Assembly: GCA_036402215.1 (NCBI GenBank)
Contig: DASWTI010000695.1
Span: 1-5,118 of the forward strand
Reading direction: 5' to 3'
From: DASXTS01 sp036402215
GTDB lineage: Bacteria; Actinomycetota; Actinomycetes; Mycobacteriales; Pseudonocardiaceae
Length of the DNA stretch: 5,118 bases
Shown in pieces: positions 1-5,118 of the stretch; within the stretch, counting starts at the first letter, position 1; every line of letters begins with the position of its first letter. The notes beneath the pieces are model-generated. The model was given only the letters and a program-made list of their open reading frames with translations, was not told where the DNA came from and did no database searches. The translations under genes and the position numbers were made by a program.

Positions 1-286
1 AGCGCGGCGCCCCGCCGGGATGCACCGGCCCCCGCCGCTCCCCGCCGGGCACGGCCGGTCCCTGCCGGTCCCCACCGGGCACGGCTGGTCCCCGCCGGTC
101 CCCACCAGACGCGGCCGGCCCTCGCCGATCCCCACCTGGAGCGGCTGGTCCTCGCCGGTCCTCGCCGGGCGGGGTCTCGGAGCCGAGGAGGGCCTGCAAC
201 GCCCGCAGGTCACCGGCCGTCAGGTCGTCGCCACCACCGGCACGGCCACCGCGCGGTTCGCGGGAGTGCCGTGGGCGGTGCTCCAC
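1..286 (-). CDS. Partial CDS (N-terminal 95 codons), unrecognised protein with decapeptide repeats
   Basis: An open frame runs without a stop from a GTG at 286-284 off the left edge. The GTG follows a GGGGAGGG ribosome binding site with a 4-nt gap, so the start is well supported. Residues 1-19 are Arg/Gly/His-rich. Residues 20-37 (DDLTAGDLRALQALLGSE) look like a short amphipathic helix. Residues 41-90 are five in-register copies of a decapeptide, consensus GGDRRGPAxP, and a sixth begins at 91. No membrane segment or catalytic motif is reached before the edge. The composition suggests a disordered, charged cytoplasmic tail. The gene lies downstream of the LCP gene in the same direction with a 131-bp gap. 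Several actinobacterial LCP proteins carry disordered N-terminal tails, so a second LCP-type membrane protein is possible, but that is inference. I do not recognise the family. Many synonymous and a few conservative changes between the repeat units support real coding in this frame. Confidence 0.72.
   Translation of the reverse strand, partial: MEHRPRHSREPRGGRAGGGDDLTAGDLRALQALLGSETPPGEDRRGPAAPGGDRRGPAASGGDRRGPAVPGGDRQGPAVPGGERRGPVHPGGAPR
10..170. repeat. 30-bp degenerate tandem repeat, about five copies
   Basis: Copies begin at 10, 40, 70, 100 and 130, with a partial copy from 160. Each is 30 bp long with no length variation, and each contains a core like CCCCACCGGGCACGGCTGGT. Copies 2 and 3 (40-69 and 70-99) are closest; those at 100-159 have diverged most. 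The period of exactly ten codons, and differences that are often silent on the minus strand, fit an expanded coding repeat in the partial gene at 1-286. Confidence 0.85.
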
Positions 287-290
287 TCGG

Positions 291-298
291 CCCTCCCC
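291..298 (-). promoter_or_regulatory. Ribosome binding site of the left-edge partial gene
   Basis: GGGGAGGG on the minus strand lies 4 nt before the GTG at 286-284. It is a near-ideal match to the anti-Shine-Dalgarno sequence. It decides the start of the left-edge gene, because no competing in-frame start upstream has a comparable site. An ATG at 339-337 is out of frame with it. Confidence 0.65.
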
Positions 299-353
299 GT
301 GCGTGCGGCTCGACGGCACCGCGCGGTCGCGTGGCCCATCCTGTTGGTCGTCC

Positions 354-374
354 CCAGATCGCTCCTAGGTTACG
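354..374 (-). promoter_or_regulatory. Shared upstream element, copy 1 (possible operator and -10 box)
   Basis: On the minus strand this reads CGTAACC, two bases, then GGAGCGATCTGG (365-354). The same 12-mer occurs at 2187-2176 upstream of the LCP gene, where it follows CGTCACC. It ends 67 nt before the GTG at 286, against 66 nt for the LCP copy. TAACCT (372-367) also fits the actinobacterial -10 pattern TAnnnT, but no convincing -35 box precedes it. A transcript from there would have a leader of roughly 70 nt. Whether the element binds a protein, is part of a promoter or is chance cannot be settled from the sequence. Imperfect inverted repeats at about 378-402 and 406-417 lie between it and the LCP stop codon; neither has a T-tract. 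Confidence 0.3.
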
Positions 375-417
375 AGACGCATCCCACGGGTGGGTGGTTG
401 CGAGCCCCGGCTCAGGG

Positions 418-2109
418 TCAGTCGACGCAGCGGACGTCGCCGCCGGTGATCGGAGCCGGGGTCGGCTGCTGGCGCAACACGGCCGGGGGACCGTCCAACG
501 ACACCAGCGGGCCGCCGGTCAGGCGCTGTGCGCCGGGGCCGGAGTAGTCCTCGCCGACGAACACCCGCACCCGCCCGGCGGGCAGCGCGCTGTCCTCCTC
601 CACGGCCAGCCCGCCGAGGGCCGCGGCGACCGCCGAGCCGAGCGCCGCCTCGCCGCTCGCGTGCCGCACGACCGACGTCGCGCGGCCGTCCGCGTTCGCC
701 GTCTCGCCGCGGGTGAAGCCCTGGCCGGCCAGCTCCTCCATGACCCGTCCGGCGATGCCCGCCACCCCGGACGCGTTGCGCACGTCCACGGTGATCGCGG
801 CCGGGTCCACCTCGCCGGACGAGGACGAGGCCGGCGCCGACGTCTGGTCGGCGACGAACTGGCGCACCGCCTTCGGGTCCACGGTCACCGAGCTGCCGTC
901 GGTGGTCTGGGCGTTGATGTCCAGCACCGGGATGGTCACGAACTCCACGGCGCCCGAGGCGATGCCGCGCATCTGCTCGGCGAACACCAGCGGGTCGAGC
1001 TTGTCGTCCAGCACCACGGACCGCTGCAACGACTCGATGAGCGAGCGCAGCGTCGACGGGTTCACCAGCGTGCCGGCCGACAGCACCTTGTTCGCCACGC
1101 CGCCCATGAAGACCTGCTGGCGGACGATCCGGTCCAGGTCACCGCGCGGCAGGTTCTTGCGCTGCCGCACGAAGGCCAGCGCGTCCGCCCCGGAGATGGT
1201 CTGCTGCCCGGCCGGGAAGTTCGCCCCGGAGTCCGGGTCCCGGGTGGCGTTGTTCAGGCACACCTCGACGCCGCCGATGGCCTGGGTGATCTCGTAGAAG
1301 CCCAGCAGGTTCACCTCGGCGTAGTGGTCGATGCCGGCGCCGGTGAGGTCCTCGATGGTCTCCACCAGCGTCTTGCGCCCGGCCAGCACGGCCTGCTGCT
1401 CGGCGGGCGGCCCCTCCTGGCCCTCCTCGCGCAGCTCGGCCAGCCGGGCGTTCTTGGAGCGCCCGTACGCGGAGTTGATCTTGTGCTGACCGAACCCACC
1501 GGCGATCTCGACGAACGAGTCGCGCGGGATGGAGATGCCGACGGCCTTGCTGCCGTCGTTCGGGATGCGTACCAGGATGAGGGTGTCGGTCAGGTCGCCC
1601 TCGTTGCCGCCGGCGCGCAGCTCGCGCAGCACCTCCGGCGAGAGCGGGTTGCCCTGCGCGTCCACCCGGCTGTCGCTGCCCACCAGCAGGACGTCCGTGG
1701 CGCCGTCGGCGGCGGACAGCCCGCTGATCACCGGCGTGGTGGTCAGGTTGCTGGTGAGCTGCTGGAACGTCGCCCAGGCGTACCCGGTGACCAGGAGCAC
1801 GAGCACCGACACGCAGGCCACGATGAACTTGCCGGCGCGCAGGAACTCCCGGCGGCGGACGTCGGCCGGCGTCGGTCGCACCGTCGGCCGGTGCGGCGCC
1901 GGCTGGTGCGGCGGCTGGTGCGCCGGCGGCTGGTGCGGGGACGGCGGCTGGTACGGCGGCGGCCCGGCCGGTTGGTTGCGCAGCTTGCGGGTGGGGCCGT
2001 CGCGGCGCGGGTCGTACGGTCCGTCCGGGAGGTTCCGGCGCAGCTCACGGGCGTCCCCGGCGCGCAGGAACCCGTCATCGGGGCCGGGTCCGGGGGGCCG
2101 TCGCTCCAC
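418..2109 (-). CDS. LCP (LytR-CpsA-Psr) family cell-wall glycopolymer ligase with LytR_C domain
   Basis: This is a complete 563-residue protein of the LCP family. Members transfer lipid-linked glycopolymers, such as arabinogalactan or teichoic acids, to peptidoglycan outside the membrane. Residues 1-93 form a cytoplasmic tail with a Pro/His/Gln-rich stretch (about 48-80). One membrane segment follows at about 95-115. The LCP domain spans roughly 137-340, with VLLVGSDSR (140-148), DLTDTLIL (172-179), ISIPRDSF (192-199), KINSAYG (210-216), a DHYAEVNLLGF segment (261-271) and the Arg-rich VRQRKNLPRGDLDRIVRQQ (314-332). Together these supply the Asp and Arg residues that bind metal and pyrophosphate in known members. 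Residues 437-520 match a LytR_C domain, and the protein ends CVD. The start is GTG, 4 nt after GAGGAGA. It is divergent from rfbB, which fits a role in a rhamnose-containing wall polymer. The family name is firm; the exact polymer is inferred. Older annotation as a transcriptional regulator would be misleading. Confidence 0.95.
   Translation of the reverse strand: MERRPPGPGPDDGFLRAGDARELRRNLPDGPYDPRRDGPTRKLRNQPAGPPPYQPPSPHQPPAHQPPHQPAPHRPTVRPTPADVRRREFLRAGKFIVACVSVLVLLVTGYAWATFQQLTSNLTTTPVISGLSAADGATDVLLVGSDSRVDAQGNPLSPEVLRELRAGGNEGDLTDTLILVRIPNDGSKAVGISIPRDSFVEIAGGFGQHKINSAYGRSKNARLAELREEGQEGPPAEQQAVLAGRKTLVETIEDLTGAGIDHYAEVNLLGFYEITQAIGGVEVCLNNATRDPDSGANFPAGQQTISGADALAFVRQRKNLPRGDLDRIVRQQVFMGGVANKVLSAGTLVNPSTLRSLIESLQRSVVLDDKLDPLVFAEQMRGIASGAVEFVTIPVLDINAQTTDGSSVTVDPKAVRQFVADQTSAPASSSSGEVDPAAITVDVRNASGVAGIAGRVMEELAGQGFTRGETANADGRATSVVRHASGEAALGSAVAAALGGLAVEEDSALPAGRVRVFVGEDYSGPGAQRLTGGPLVSLDGPPAVLRQQPTPAPITGGDVRCVD
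1901..1955 (-). repeat. Short imperfect repeats encoding the HQPP-rich tail of the LCP protein
   Basis: The plus-strand 10-mer GGCTGGTGCG occurs at 1901, 1913 and 1928, with a one-base variant (GGCTGGTACG) at 1946. Spacings are 12, 15 and 18 bp, all multiples of three. On the minus strand they encode the PYQPP / HQPP / HQPP / HQP run at about residues 52-70 of the LCP protein. This is a low-complexity coding repeat within the cytoplasmic tail. Confidence 0.7.
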
Positions 2110-2112
2110 AGG

Positions 2113-2119
2113 TCTCCTC
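2113..2119 (-). promoter_or_regulatory. Ribosome binding site of the LCP gene
   Basis: GAGGAGA on the minus strand lies 3 nt before the GTG at 2109-2107. The GGAG core has 4 nt to the start, which is somewhat tight. It supports GTG rather than an upstream start for this gene. Confidence 0.6.
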
Positions 2120-2139
2120 GCTCTCGTCGGTGTGCGGTC

Positions 2140-2145
2140 AGGCTA
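2140..2145 (-). promoter_or_regulatory. Putative -10 box of the LCP promoter
   Basis: TAGCCT on the minus strand matches the TAnnnT pattern common in actinobacterial housekeeping promoters. A transcript starting about 7 nt downstream would have a leader of about 24 nt that contains the ribosome binding site. I see no good TTGACA-like -35 box at 17-19 bp upstream. That is frequent in actinobacteria but lowers confidence. Confidence 0.4.
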
Positions 2146-2175
2146 ATGGCGCTCACCGTGGCCGGCCCGCGCGCA

Positions 2176-2198
2176 CCAGATCGCTCCATCGGGTGACG
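2176..2198 (-). promoter_or_regulatory. Shared upstream element, copy 2 (possible operator)
   Basis: On the minus strand this reads CGTCACC (2198-2192), four bases, then GGAGCGATCTGG (2187-2176). The 12-mer is identical to the one at 365-354. Here it ends 66 nt before the LCP GTG and 30 nt upstream of the putative -10 box, a position that would suit an activator site. It also lies about 80 bp upstream of rfbB on the other strand, so it could influence both divergent genes. Function is inferred from recurrence and position only. Confidence 0.3.
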
Positions 2199-2250
2199 TT
2201 CGGGGACCTGGACCGGTTGTCCGGCGGACGATGCGGGCCGCGCCGGGTGG

Positions 2251-2256
2251 CACTAT
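2251..2256 (+). promoter_or_regulatory. Possible -10 box for leaderless rfbB transcription
   Basis: CACTAT lies 7 nt before the ATG at 2264. The A of the ATG is therefore where transcription would begin, as in the leaderless mRNAs common in actinobacteria. The first T of the TAnnnT consensus is missing and no clear -35 box is seen. The lack of a purine-rich ribosome binding site before this ATG makes leaderless expression more plausible. Confidence 0.3.
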
Positions 2257-2263
2257 GGGCGGC

Positions 2264-3250
2264 ATGCGGATCCTCGTCACCGGCGCAGCCGGATTCATCG
2301 GCTCCAACTACGTCCGGATGCTCCTGGGCGGCGCCTGTCCCGAGTGGGCACAGTCCGAGGTCGTGGTCCTCGACAAGCTCACCTACGCCGGAAACGAGGC
2401 CAACCTGGCCGCCGTCGAGGGCGACCCGCGCCTGGTGTTCGTGAAGGGCGACATCTGCGACCCGCTGCTGGTGTCGGAGCTGATGACCGGCATCGACGTC
2501 GTGGTGCACTTCGCCGCCGAGTCGCACGTGGACCGCTCCATCACCGGCGCCGCCGACTTCGTGCTCACCAACGTGCTCGGCACCCAGGTGCTGCTCCAGG
2601 CCGCGCTGGAGGCCGGCGTCAAACGATTCGTCCACGTGTCCACCGACGAGGTGTACGGCTCCATCGACGAGGGCTCCTGGACCGAGGAGCACCCGCTGTA
2701 CCCCAACTCGCCGTACTCGTCCTCCAAGGCCGGTGGCGAGCTGCTCGCCCGCTCGTACTACCGCACGTACGGCCTGCCGGTCGTGATCACCCGCTGCTCC
2801 AACAACTACGGGCCGTACCAGTTCCCGGAGAAGGTCATCCCGCTGTTCGTCACCAGCCTGCTGGACGGGCTCAAGGTGCCGCTGTACGGCGACGGCCTCA
2901 ACGTGCGCGACTGGCTGCACGTGGACGACCACTGCCGCGGCATCCAGCTCGTCGCCGAGCGCGGCCGGCCGGGCGAGGTCTACAACATCGGCGGCGGCAC
3001 CGAGCTGACCAACCGCGAGCTGACGGTGCGGCTGCTCGCCGCGATGAACGCCGACTGGTCCTCGGTGATGATGGTCGAGGACCGCAAGGGCCACGACCGC
3101 CGCTACTCGGTGGACATCACCAAGATCAGCACCGAGCTCGGCTACCGGCCGCAGGTCTCCTTCGACGAGGGCCTGGCCGACACCATCCGCTGGTACGAGG
3201 AGAATCGGGCCTGGTGGGAGCCGCTGCGGACGCGGGCCACCCTGGGATGA
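2264..3250 (+). CDS. rfbB: dTDP-glucose 4,6-dehydratase (RfbB/RmlB)
   Basis: This 328-residue enzyme converts dTDP-D-glucose to dTDP-4-keto-6-deoxy-D-glucose, the second step of dTDP-L-rhamnose synthesis, in the cytoplasm. It is an extended short-chain dehydrogenase. The NAD-binding TGAAGFIG is at residues 6-13. The STDEVYG motif (126-132) carries the Thr-Asp-Glu triad typical of the dehydratase, and YSSSK (151-155) supplies the catalytic Tyr and Lys. RCSNNYGPYQFPEK (177-190) and GDGLNVRDWLHVDDH (209-223) are family hallmarks for nucleotide-sugar binding. Length is normal for the family. I chose the ATG at 2264 because MRILVTG is the usual N-terminus; in-frame ATGs at 2231 and 2255 would add 11 or 3 atypical residues. 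Its stop overlaps the start of rfbD, so the two are one operon. The same reaction also feeds other deoxysugars, but the linked rfbD makes rhamnose the likely product. Confidence 0.95.
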   Translation: MRILVTGAAGFIGSNYVRMLLGGACPEWAQSEVVVLDKLTYAGNEANLAAVEGDPRLVFVKGDICDPLLVSELMTGIDVVVHFAAESHVDRSITGAADFVLTNVLGTQVLLQAALEAGVKRFVHVSTDEVYGSIDEGSWTEEHPLYPNSPYSSSKAGGELLARSYYRTYGLPVVITRCSNNYGPYQFPEKVIPLFVTSLLDGLKVPLYGDGLNVRDWLHVDDHCRGIQLVAERGRPGEVYNIGGGTELTNRELTVRLLAAMNADWSSVMMVEDRKGHDRRYSVDITKISTELGYRPQVSFDEGLADTIRWYEENRAWWEPLRTRATLG

Positions 3251-4143
3251 CCGCGCTGCTGGTCACGGGCGCACGCGGCCAGCTCGGCACCGACCTGCTG
3301 GCCGCCGCGGCGGCCGCGGGGGTGACCGCGCACGGCCTCGGCTCCGACGAACTGGACGTCACCGACGCGCAGCGGGTGCGCGACACCGTCACCGCGTTCG
3401 CCGCGGCGCACCCGGACGCCGTGGTGGTGAACGCCGCCGCGCACACCGCGGTGGACGCGGCGGAGACCGACGCCGACCGCGCGTACGCGGTGAACGCCGT
3501 GGGGCCGGGGCTGCTGTCCGCGGCGTGCGCCGAGCACGGCGTGCCGATCGTGCACGTGTCCACGGACTACGTGTTCCCCGGCACGGCGTCCGCGCCCTAC
3601 GAGGTGGACGCGCCCACCGGGCCGCGCTCGGTGTACGGCCGTACCAAGCTCGCGGGGGAGCGGGCGGTGCTGTCCGCCTCGGTGCGCGGGTACGTGGTGC
3701 GCACCGCCTGGGTGTACGGCGCCACCGGCTCGAACTTCGTGAAGACCATGGCACGCCTGGAGTCCGCGCACGAGACCGTGACGGTGGTGGACGACCAGCA
3801 CGGCTCGCCCACCTGGTCGGCGGACCTCGCGGCCGGGCTCGTCGAGCTGGCGCTGGCCACGGACCGGGTGCCGCCCGGGGTGCTGCACTGCACGAACGGC
3901 GGCGCCACCACGTGGTACGAGTTCGCCCGCGCGGTGTTCGCCGAGCTGGGCGCCGACCCGGAGCGGGTGCGGCCGTGCTCCTCGGACGCCTTCGCGCGGC
4001 CCGCGCCGCGCCCGGCGTACTCGGTGCTCTCGCCCACCGCCTGGGCCGAGGCCGGCCTCACCCCGCTGCGGCCCTGGCGTGACGCCCTGGCCGCGGCGTT
4101 CGTGGCCGCCCGTCCCGCGTTCGCCGGCGTCCGCACCGGCTGA
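3247..4143 (+). CDS. rfbD: dTDP-4-dehydrorhamnose reductase (RfbD/RmlD)
   Basis: This 298-residue NAD(P)H-dependent reductase makes dTDP-L-rhamnose from dTDP-4-keto-L-rhamnose, the last step of the pathway. TGARGQLG (7-14) is the nucleotide-binding loop. STDYVF (105-110) contains the catalytic Thr, and YGRTK (130-134) carries the Tyr and Lys. RTAWVYG (152-158) and VDDQHGSPTW (181-190) are family signatures. Length is typical. The ATG overlaps the rfbB TGA as ATGA, and no strong ribosome binding site precedes it, so translational coupling to rfbB is likely. The same frame stays open upstream to 2344, but that part is an out-of-frame shadow of rfbB; homology begins at MTALLVTG. rfbC, which supplies the substrate, and rfbA are not in the window and must be encoded elsewhere. 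Confidence 0.95.
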   Translation: MTALLVTGARGQLGTDLLAAAAAAGVTAHGLGSDELDVTDAQRVRDTVTAFAAAHPDAVVVNAAAHTAVDAAETDADRAYAVNAVGPGLLSAACAEHGVPIVHVSTDYVFPGTASAPYEVDAPTGPRSVYGRTKLAGERAVLSASVRGYVVRTAWVYGATGSNFVKTMARLESAHETVTVVDDQHGSPTWSADLAAGLVELALATDRVPPGVLHCTNGGATTWYEFARAVFAELGADPERVRPCSSDAFARPAPRPAYSVLSPTAWAEAGLTPLRPWRDALAAAFVAARPAFAGVRTG

Positions 4144-4157
4144 CACCACCGGACGAT

Positions 4158-4192
4158 GCCGGCCGGCTGCCAGGCGGCCCGGCCGGGCCGGC
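4158..4192. terminator. Probable bidirectional terminator between convergent genes (GC-rich hairpins)
   Basis: This sits in the 69-bp gap between the rfbD stop and the stop of the convergent glycosyltransferase gene. GCCGGCC at 4158-4164 can pair with GGCCGGC at 4186-4192. Alternatively, CGGCCCGGCCGGGCCG at 4175-4190 is a perfect 16-bp palindrome (6-bp stem, 4-nt loop). Neither is followed by a T-tract on either strand, as is common in actinobacterial terminators. The location suits termination from both sides. GC-rich DNA forms such palindromes easily, so confidence is moderate. Confidence 0.42.
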
Positions 4193-4212
4193 GGCGGAGG
4201 ACGGCAGGCGCG

Positions 4213-5118
4213 TCAGGAGACGGCGAGGCGGTAGGCGTCGACCGTGGACTCCGCGCACGCACCCCAGGTGAACTCCGAGGCGTGCGCGCGGCGGGCCGCG
4301 GCCGTGCCGGCGTCGCGGGCCGCGTCGGCCACCGTGTCGAGGGCGTGGGCGAGGGCGTCCACGTCGCCCACCGGGACGTGCTGGGCGTGCCCGCCGGCCA
4401 CCTCGACGAGTGCCGGGGCGTCCGTGGCGATCACCGGGATGCCGCAGGCGAGCGCCTCCAGCACCGGCAGCCCGAAGCCCTCGTCACGCGACGGCAGCAC
4501 CAGGGCCGCCGCCCCGGCCACCACCCGCCGCAGGTCCACCTCGGCCAGGTAGCCGGTGCGCAGCACGCGCTCACCGGCCGGCTCGGGCGACGGCCGGCCC
4601 CACCCGGCCGCCCCGCTGAGCACCAGCGGCGGCGCCTGGCGCGCGGCGGCGTGCGCGGCGAGCAGCACGTCCAGGCCCTTGCGCGGCTGCGCCGTGCCGA
4701 CGAACAGCACGTACTCGCGGGGCAGCGCGAGCCGCCGCCGCACGTCGCCGCTCGGTGGCGCGGCCACGAACCAGGCCGGGTCCACGCCGAGCGGGGTCAC
4801 CACGATGCGGTCGTCGCGCACCCCGAGCCGTTGCACCACCTGGCGGGCCACCGCCGTGGTCGGCGTGCACACCACGGCCGCCCGGCGGGCCGCGGCGCGC
4901 ACCAGCTCCGGCAGCCCGCGCTCGGCCGGCGACAGCTCGTCCGGGCGGTCCAGGAACGCCAGGTCGTGCACCGTCACCACGCCGGCCGCGCGGATCGACG
5001 GCGGCAGCACGAAGTTCGTCGCGTGCACCACGTCGGTGCGCCCCACCAGCAGCTCCACCGGCGGCACCGGGGCTCGCAGCCACAGCGCGCGGAGCAGCCG
5101 CGCCGGCACCGGCAGCCC
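4213..5118 (-). CDS. Partial CDS: GT4-type (GT-B fold) glycosyltransferase, C-terminal 301 residues
   Basis: The frame is open from the right edge to a TGA at 4215-4213, giving 301 residues. GTG codons near the edge are internal, because family similarity is already under way and about 80-90 N-terminal residues would be expected outside the window. Numbering from the edge, VVHATNFVLPP (30-40) and VVTVHDLAF (47-55) belong to the end of the N-terminal acceptor-side Rossmann domain. VVTPLGVDP (106-114) marks the linker, and FVGTAQPRKGLD (139-150) gives the Arg/Lys that holds the donor phosphates. EGFGLPVLE (213-221) is the E-x7-E signature of family GT4. Such retaining enzymes transfer sugars from nucleotide donors at the membrane's cytoplasmic face. 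It converges on rfbBD with a 69-bp gap, so it is a separate transcript. Donor and acceptor cannot be told; a surface-polymer sugar is inferred from context. It is unlike WbbL, which belongs to GT2. Confidence 0.88.
   Translation of the reverse strand, partial: GLPVPARLLRALWLRAPVPPVELLVGRTDVVHATNFVLPPSIRAAGVVTVHDLAFLDRPDELSPAERGLPELVRAAARRAAVVCTPTTAVARQVVQRLGVRDDRIVVTPLGVDPAWFVAAPPSGDVRRRLALPREYVLFVGTAQPRKGLDVLLAAHAAARQAPPLVLSGAAGWGRPSPEPAGERVLRTGYLAEVDLRRVVAGAAALVLPSRDEGFGLPVLEALACGIPVIATDAPALVEVAGGHAQHVPVGDVDALAHALDTVADAARDAGTAAARRAHASEFTWGACAESTVDAYRLAVS

Noticed and set aside
10..170. CRISPR array
   Set aside because: The 30-bp units are directly adjacent with no unique spacers, and their period is ten codons of a coding frame.
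20..547. Plus-strand 175-codon ORF across the left-edge repeats
   Set aside because: It is antisense to the better supported minus-strand gene start at 286 and to the end of the LCP gene. It has no ribosome binding site and its repeat is just the complement of the 30-bp tandem repeat.
271..2196. Plus-strand 641-codon ORF antisense to the whole LCP gene
   Set aside because: Composition is Arg/His/Gly/Ala-rich with no recognisable domain. Long antisense ORFs are expected opposite genes with high third-position GC, and the LCP protein has clear family motifs.
2218..2223. TTGTCC as a -35 box for rfbB
   Set aside because: It is 27 bp from the CACTAT hexamer, too far for a normal promoter, and no -10 box lies 16-19 bp downstream.
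2153..3094. Minus-strand 313-codon ORF opposite rfbB
   Set aside because: His/Val/Gly-rich shadow of rfbB with no motif; rfbB is an unmistakable enzyme.
2344..4143. Plus-strand 599-codon ORF that would extend rfbD upstream through rfbB
   Set aside because: Only residues from 3247 on match RfbD. The upstream part is Arg-rich frame-shifted rfbB sequence, so a fusion protein is not supported.
3142..4149. Minus-strand 335-codon ORF opposite rfbD
   Set aside because: Low-complexity shadow of rfbD with no domain or start signal.
5107..5109. GTG at 5109-5107 as the start of the glycosyltransferase
   Set aside because: The frame stays open to the window edge and starting here would remove most of the N-terminal domain; the real start is probably outside the window.

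Overview
The window is very GC-rich DNA with strong G/C bias at third codon positions, GTG starts and purine-rich ribosome binding sites. This points to an actinobacterium. The LytR-CpsA-Psr (LCP) gene sitting head-to-head with dTDP-rhamnose genes suggests a mycolata/Pseudonocardiales-type organism (Amycolatopsis- or Saccharothrix-like). The taxonomic guess is inference only.

Layout from left to right. (1) Positions 1-286, minus strand: the first 95 codons of a gene that runs off the left edge. It has a GTG start, a very good ribosome binding site and an in-register decapeptide repeat (consensus GGDRRGPAxP) encoded by a 30-bp tandem DNA repeat. (2) Positions 287-417: a 131-bp gap with a possible -10 box and a 12-bp motif that recurs upstream of the next gene. 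(3) Positions 418-2109, minus strand: a complete LCP-family cell-wall glycopolymer ligase with a Pro/His/Gln-rich cytoplasmic tail, one membrane anchor, the LCP catalytic domain and a LytR_C domain. (4) Positions 2110-2263: a divergent promoter region. (5) Positions 2264-3250 and 3247-4143, plus strand: rfbB (rmlB, dTDP-glucose 4,6-dehydratase) and rfbD (rmlD, dTDP-4-dehydrorhamnose reductase), joined by a 4-bp ATGA overlap. (6) Positions 4144-4212: a short convergent gap with nested GC-rich inverted repeats, probably a two-way terminator. (7) Positions 4213-5118, minus strand: the C-terminal 301 codons of a GT4-type glycosyltransferase whose start lies beyond the right edge.

The genes fit one theme, the building and attachment of a rhamnose-containing cell-surface polymer. 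RfbB and RfbD carry out the second and last steps of dTDP-L-rhamnose synthesis; rfbA and rfbC are not in the window. A glycosyltransferase and an LCP ligase are the kinds of enzyme that use such a sugar and attach the finished polymer to peptidoglycan. From memory, M. tuberculosis has the same divergent pair, the LCP gene Rv3267 next to rmlD (Rv3266c), followed by the rhamnosyltransferase gene wbbL. Here rmlB lies between them, and the expected co-directional wbbL is replaced by a convergent GT4 gene. I see no phage, transposon, CRISPR, RNA gene or clearly new defence-type system. The least explained items are the repeat-bearing partial gene at the left edge and the 12-bp motif shared at nearly the same distance upstream of both minus-strand GTG starts.
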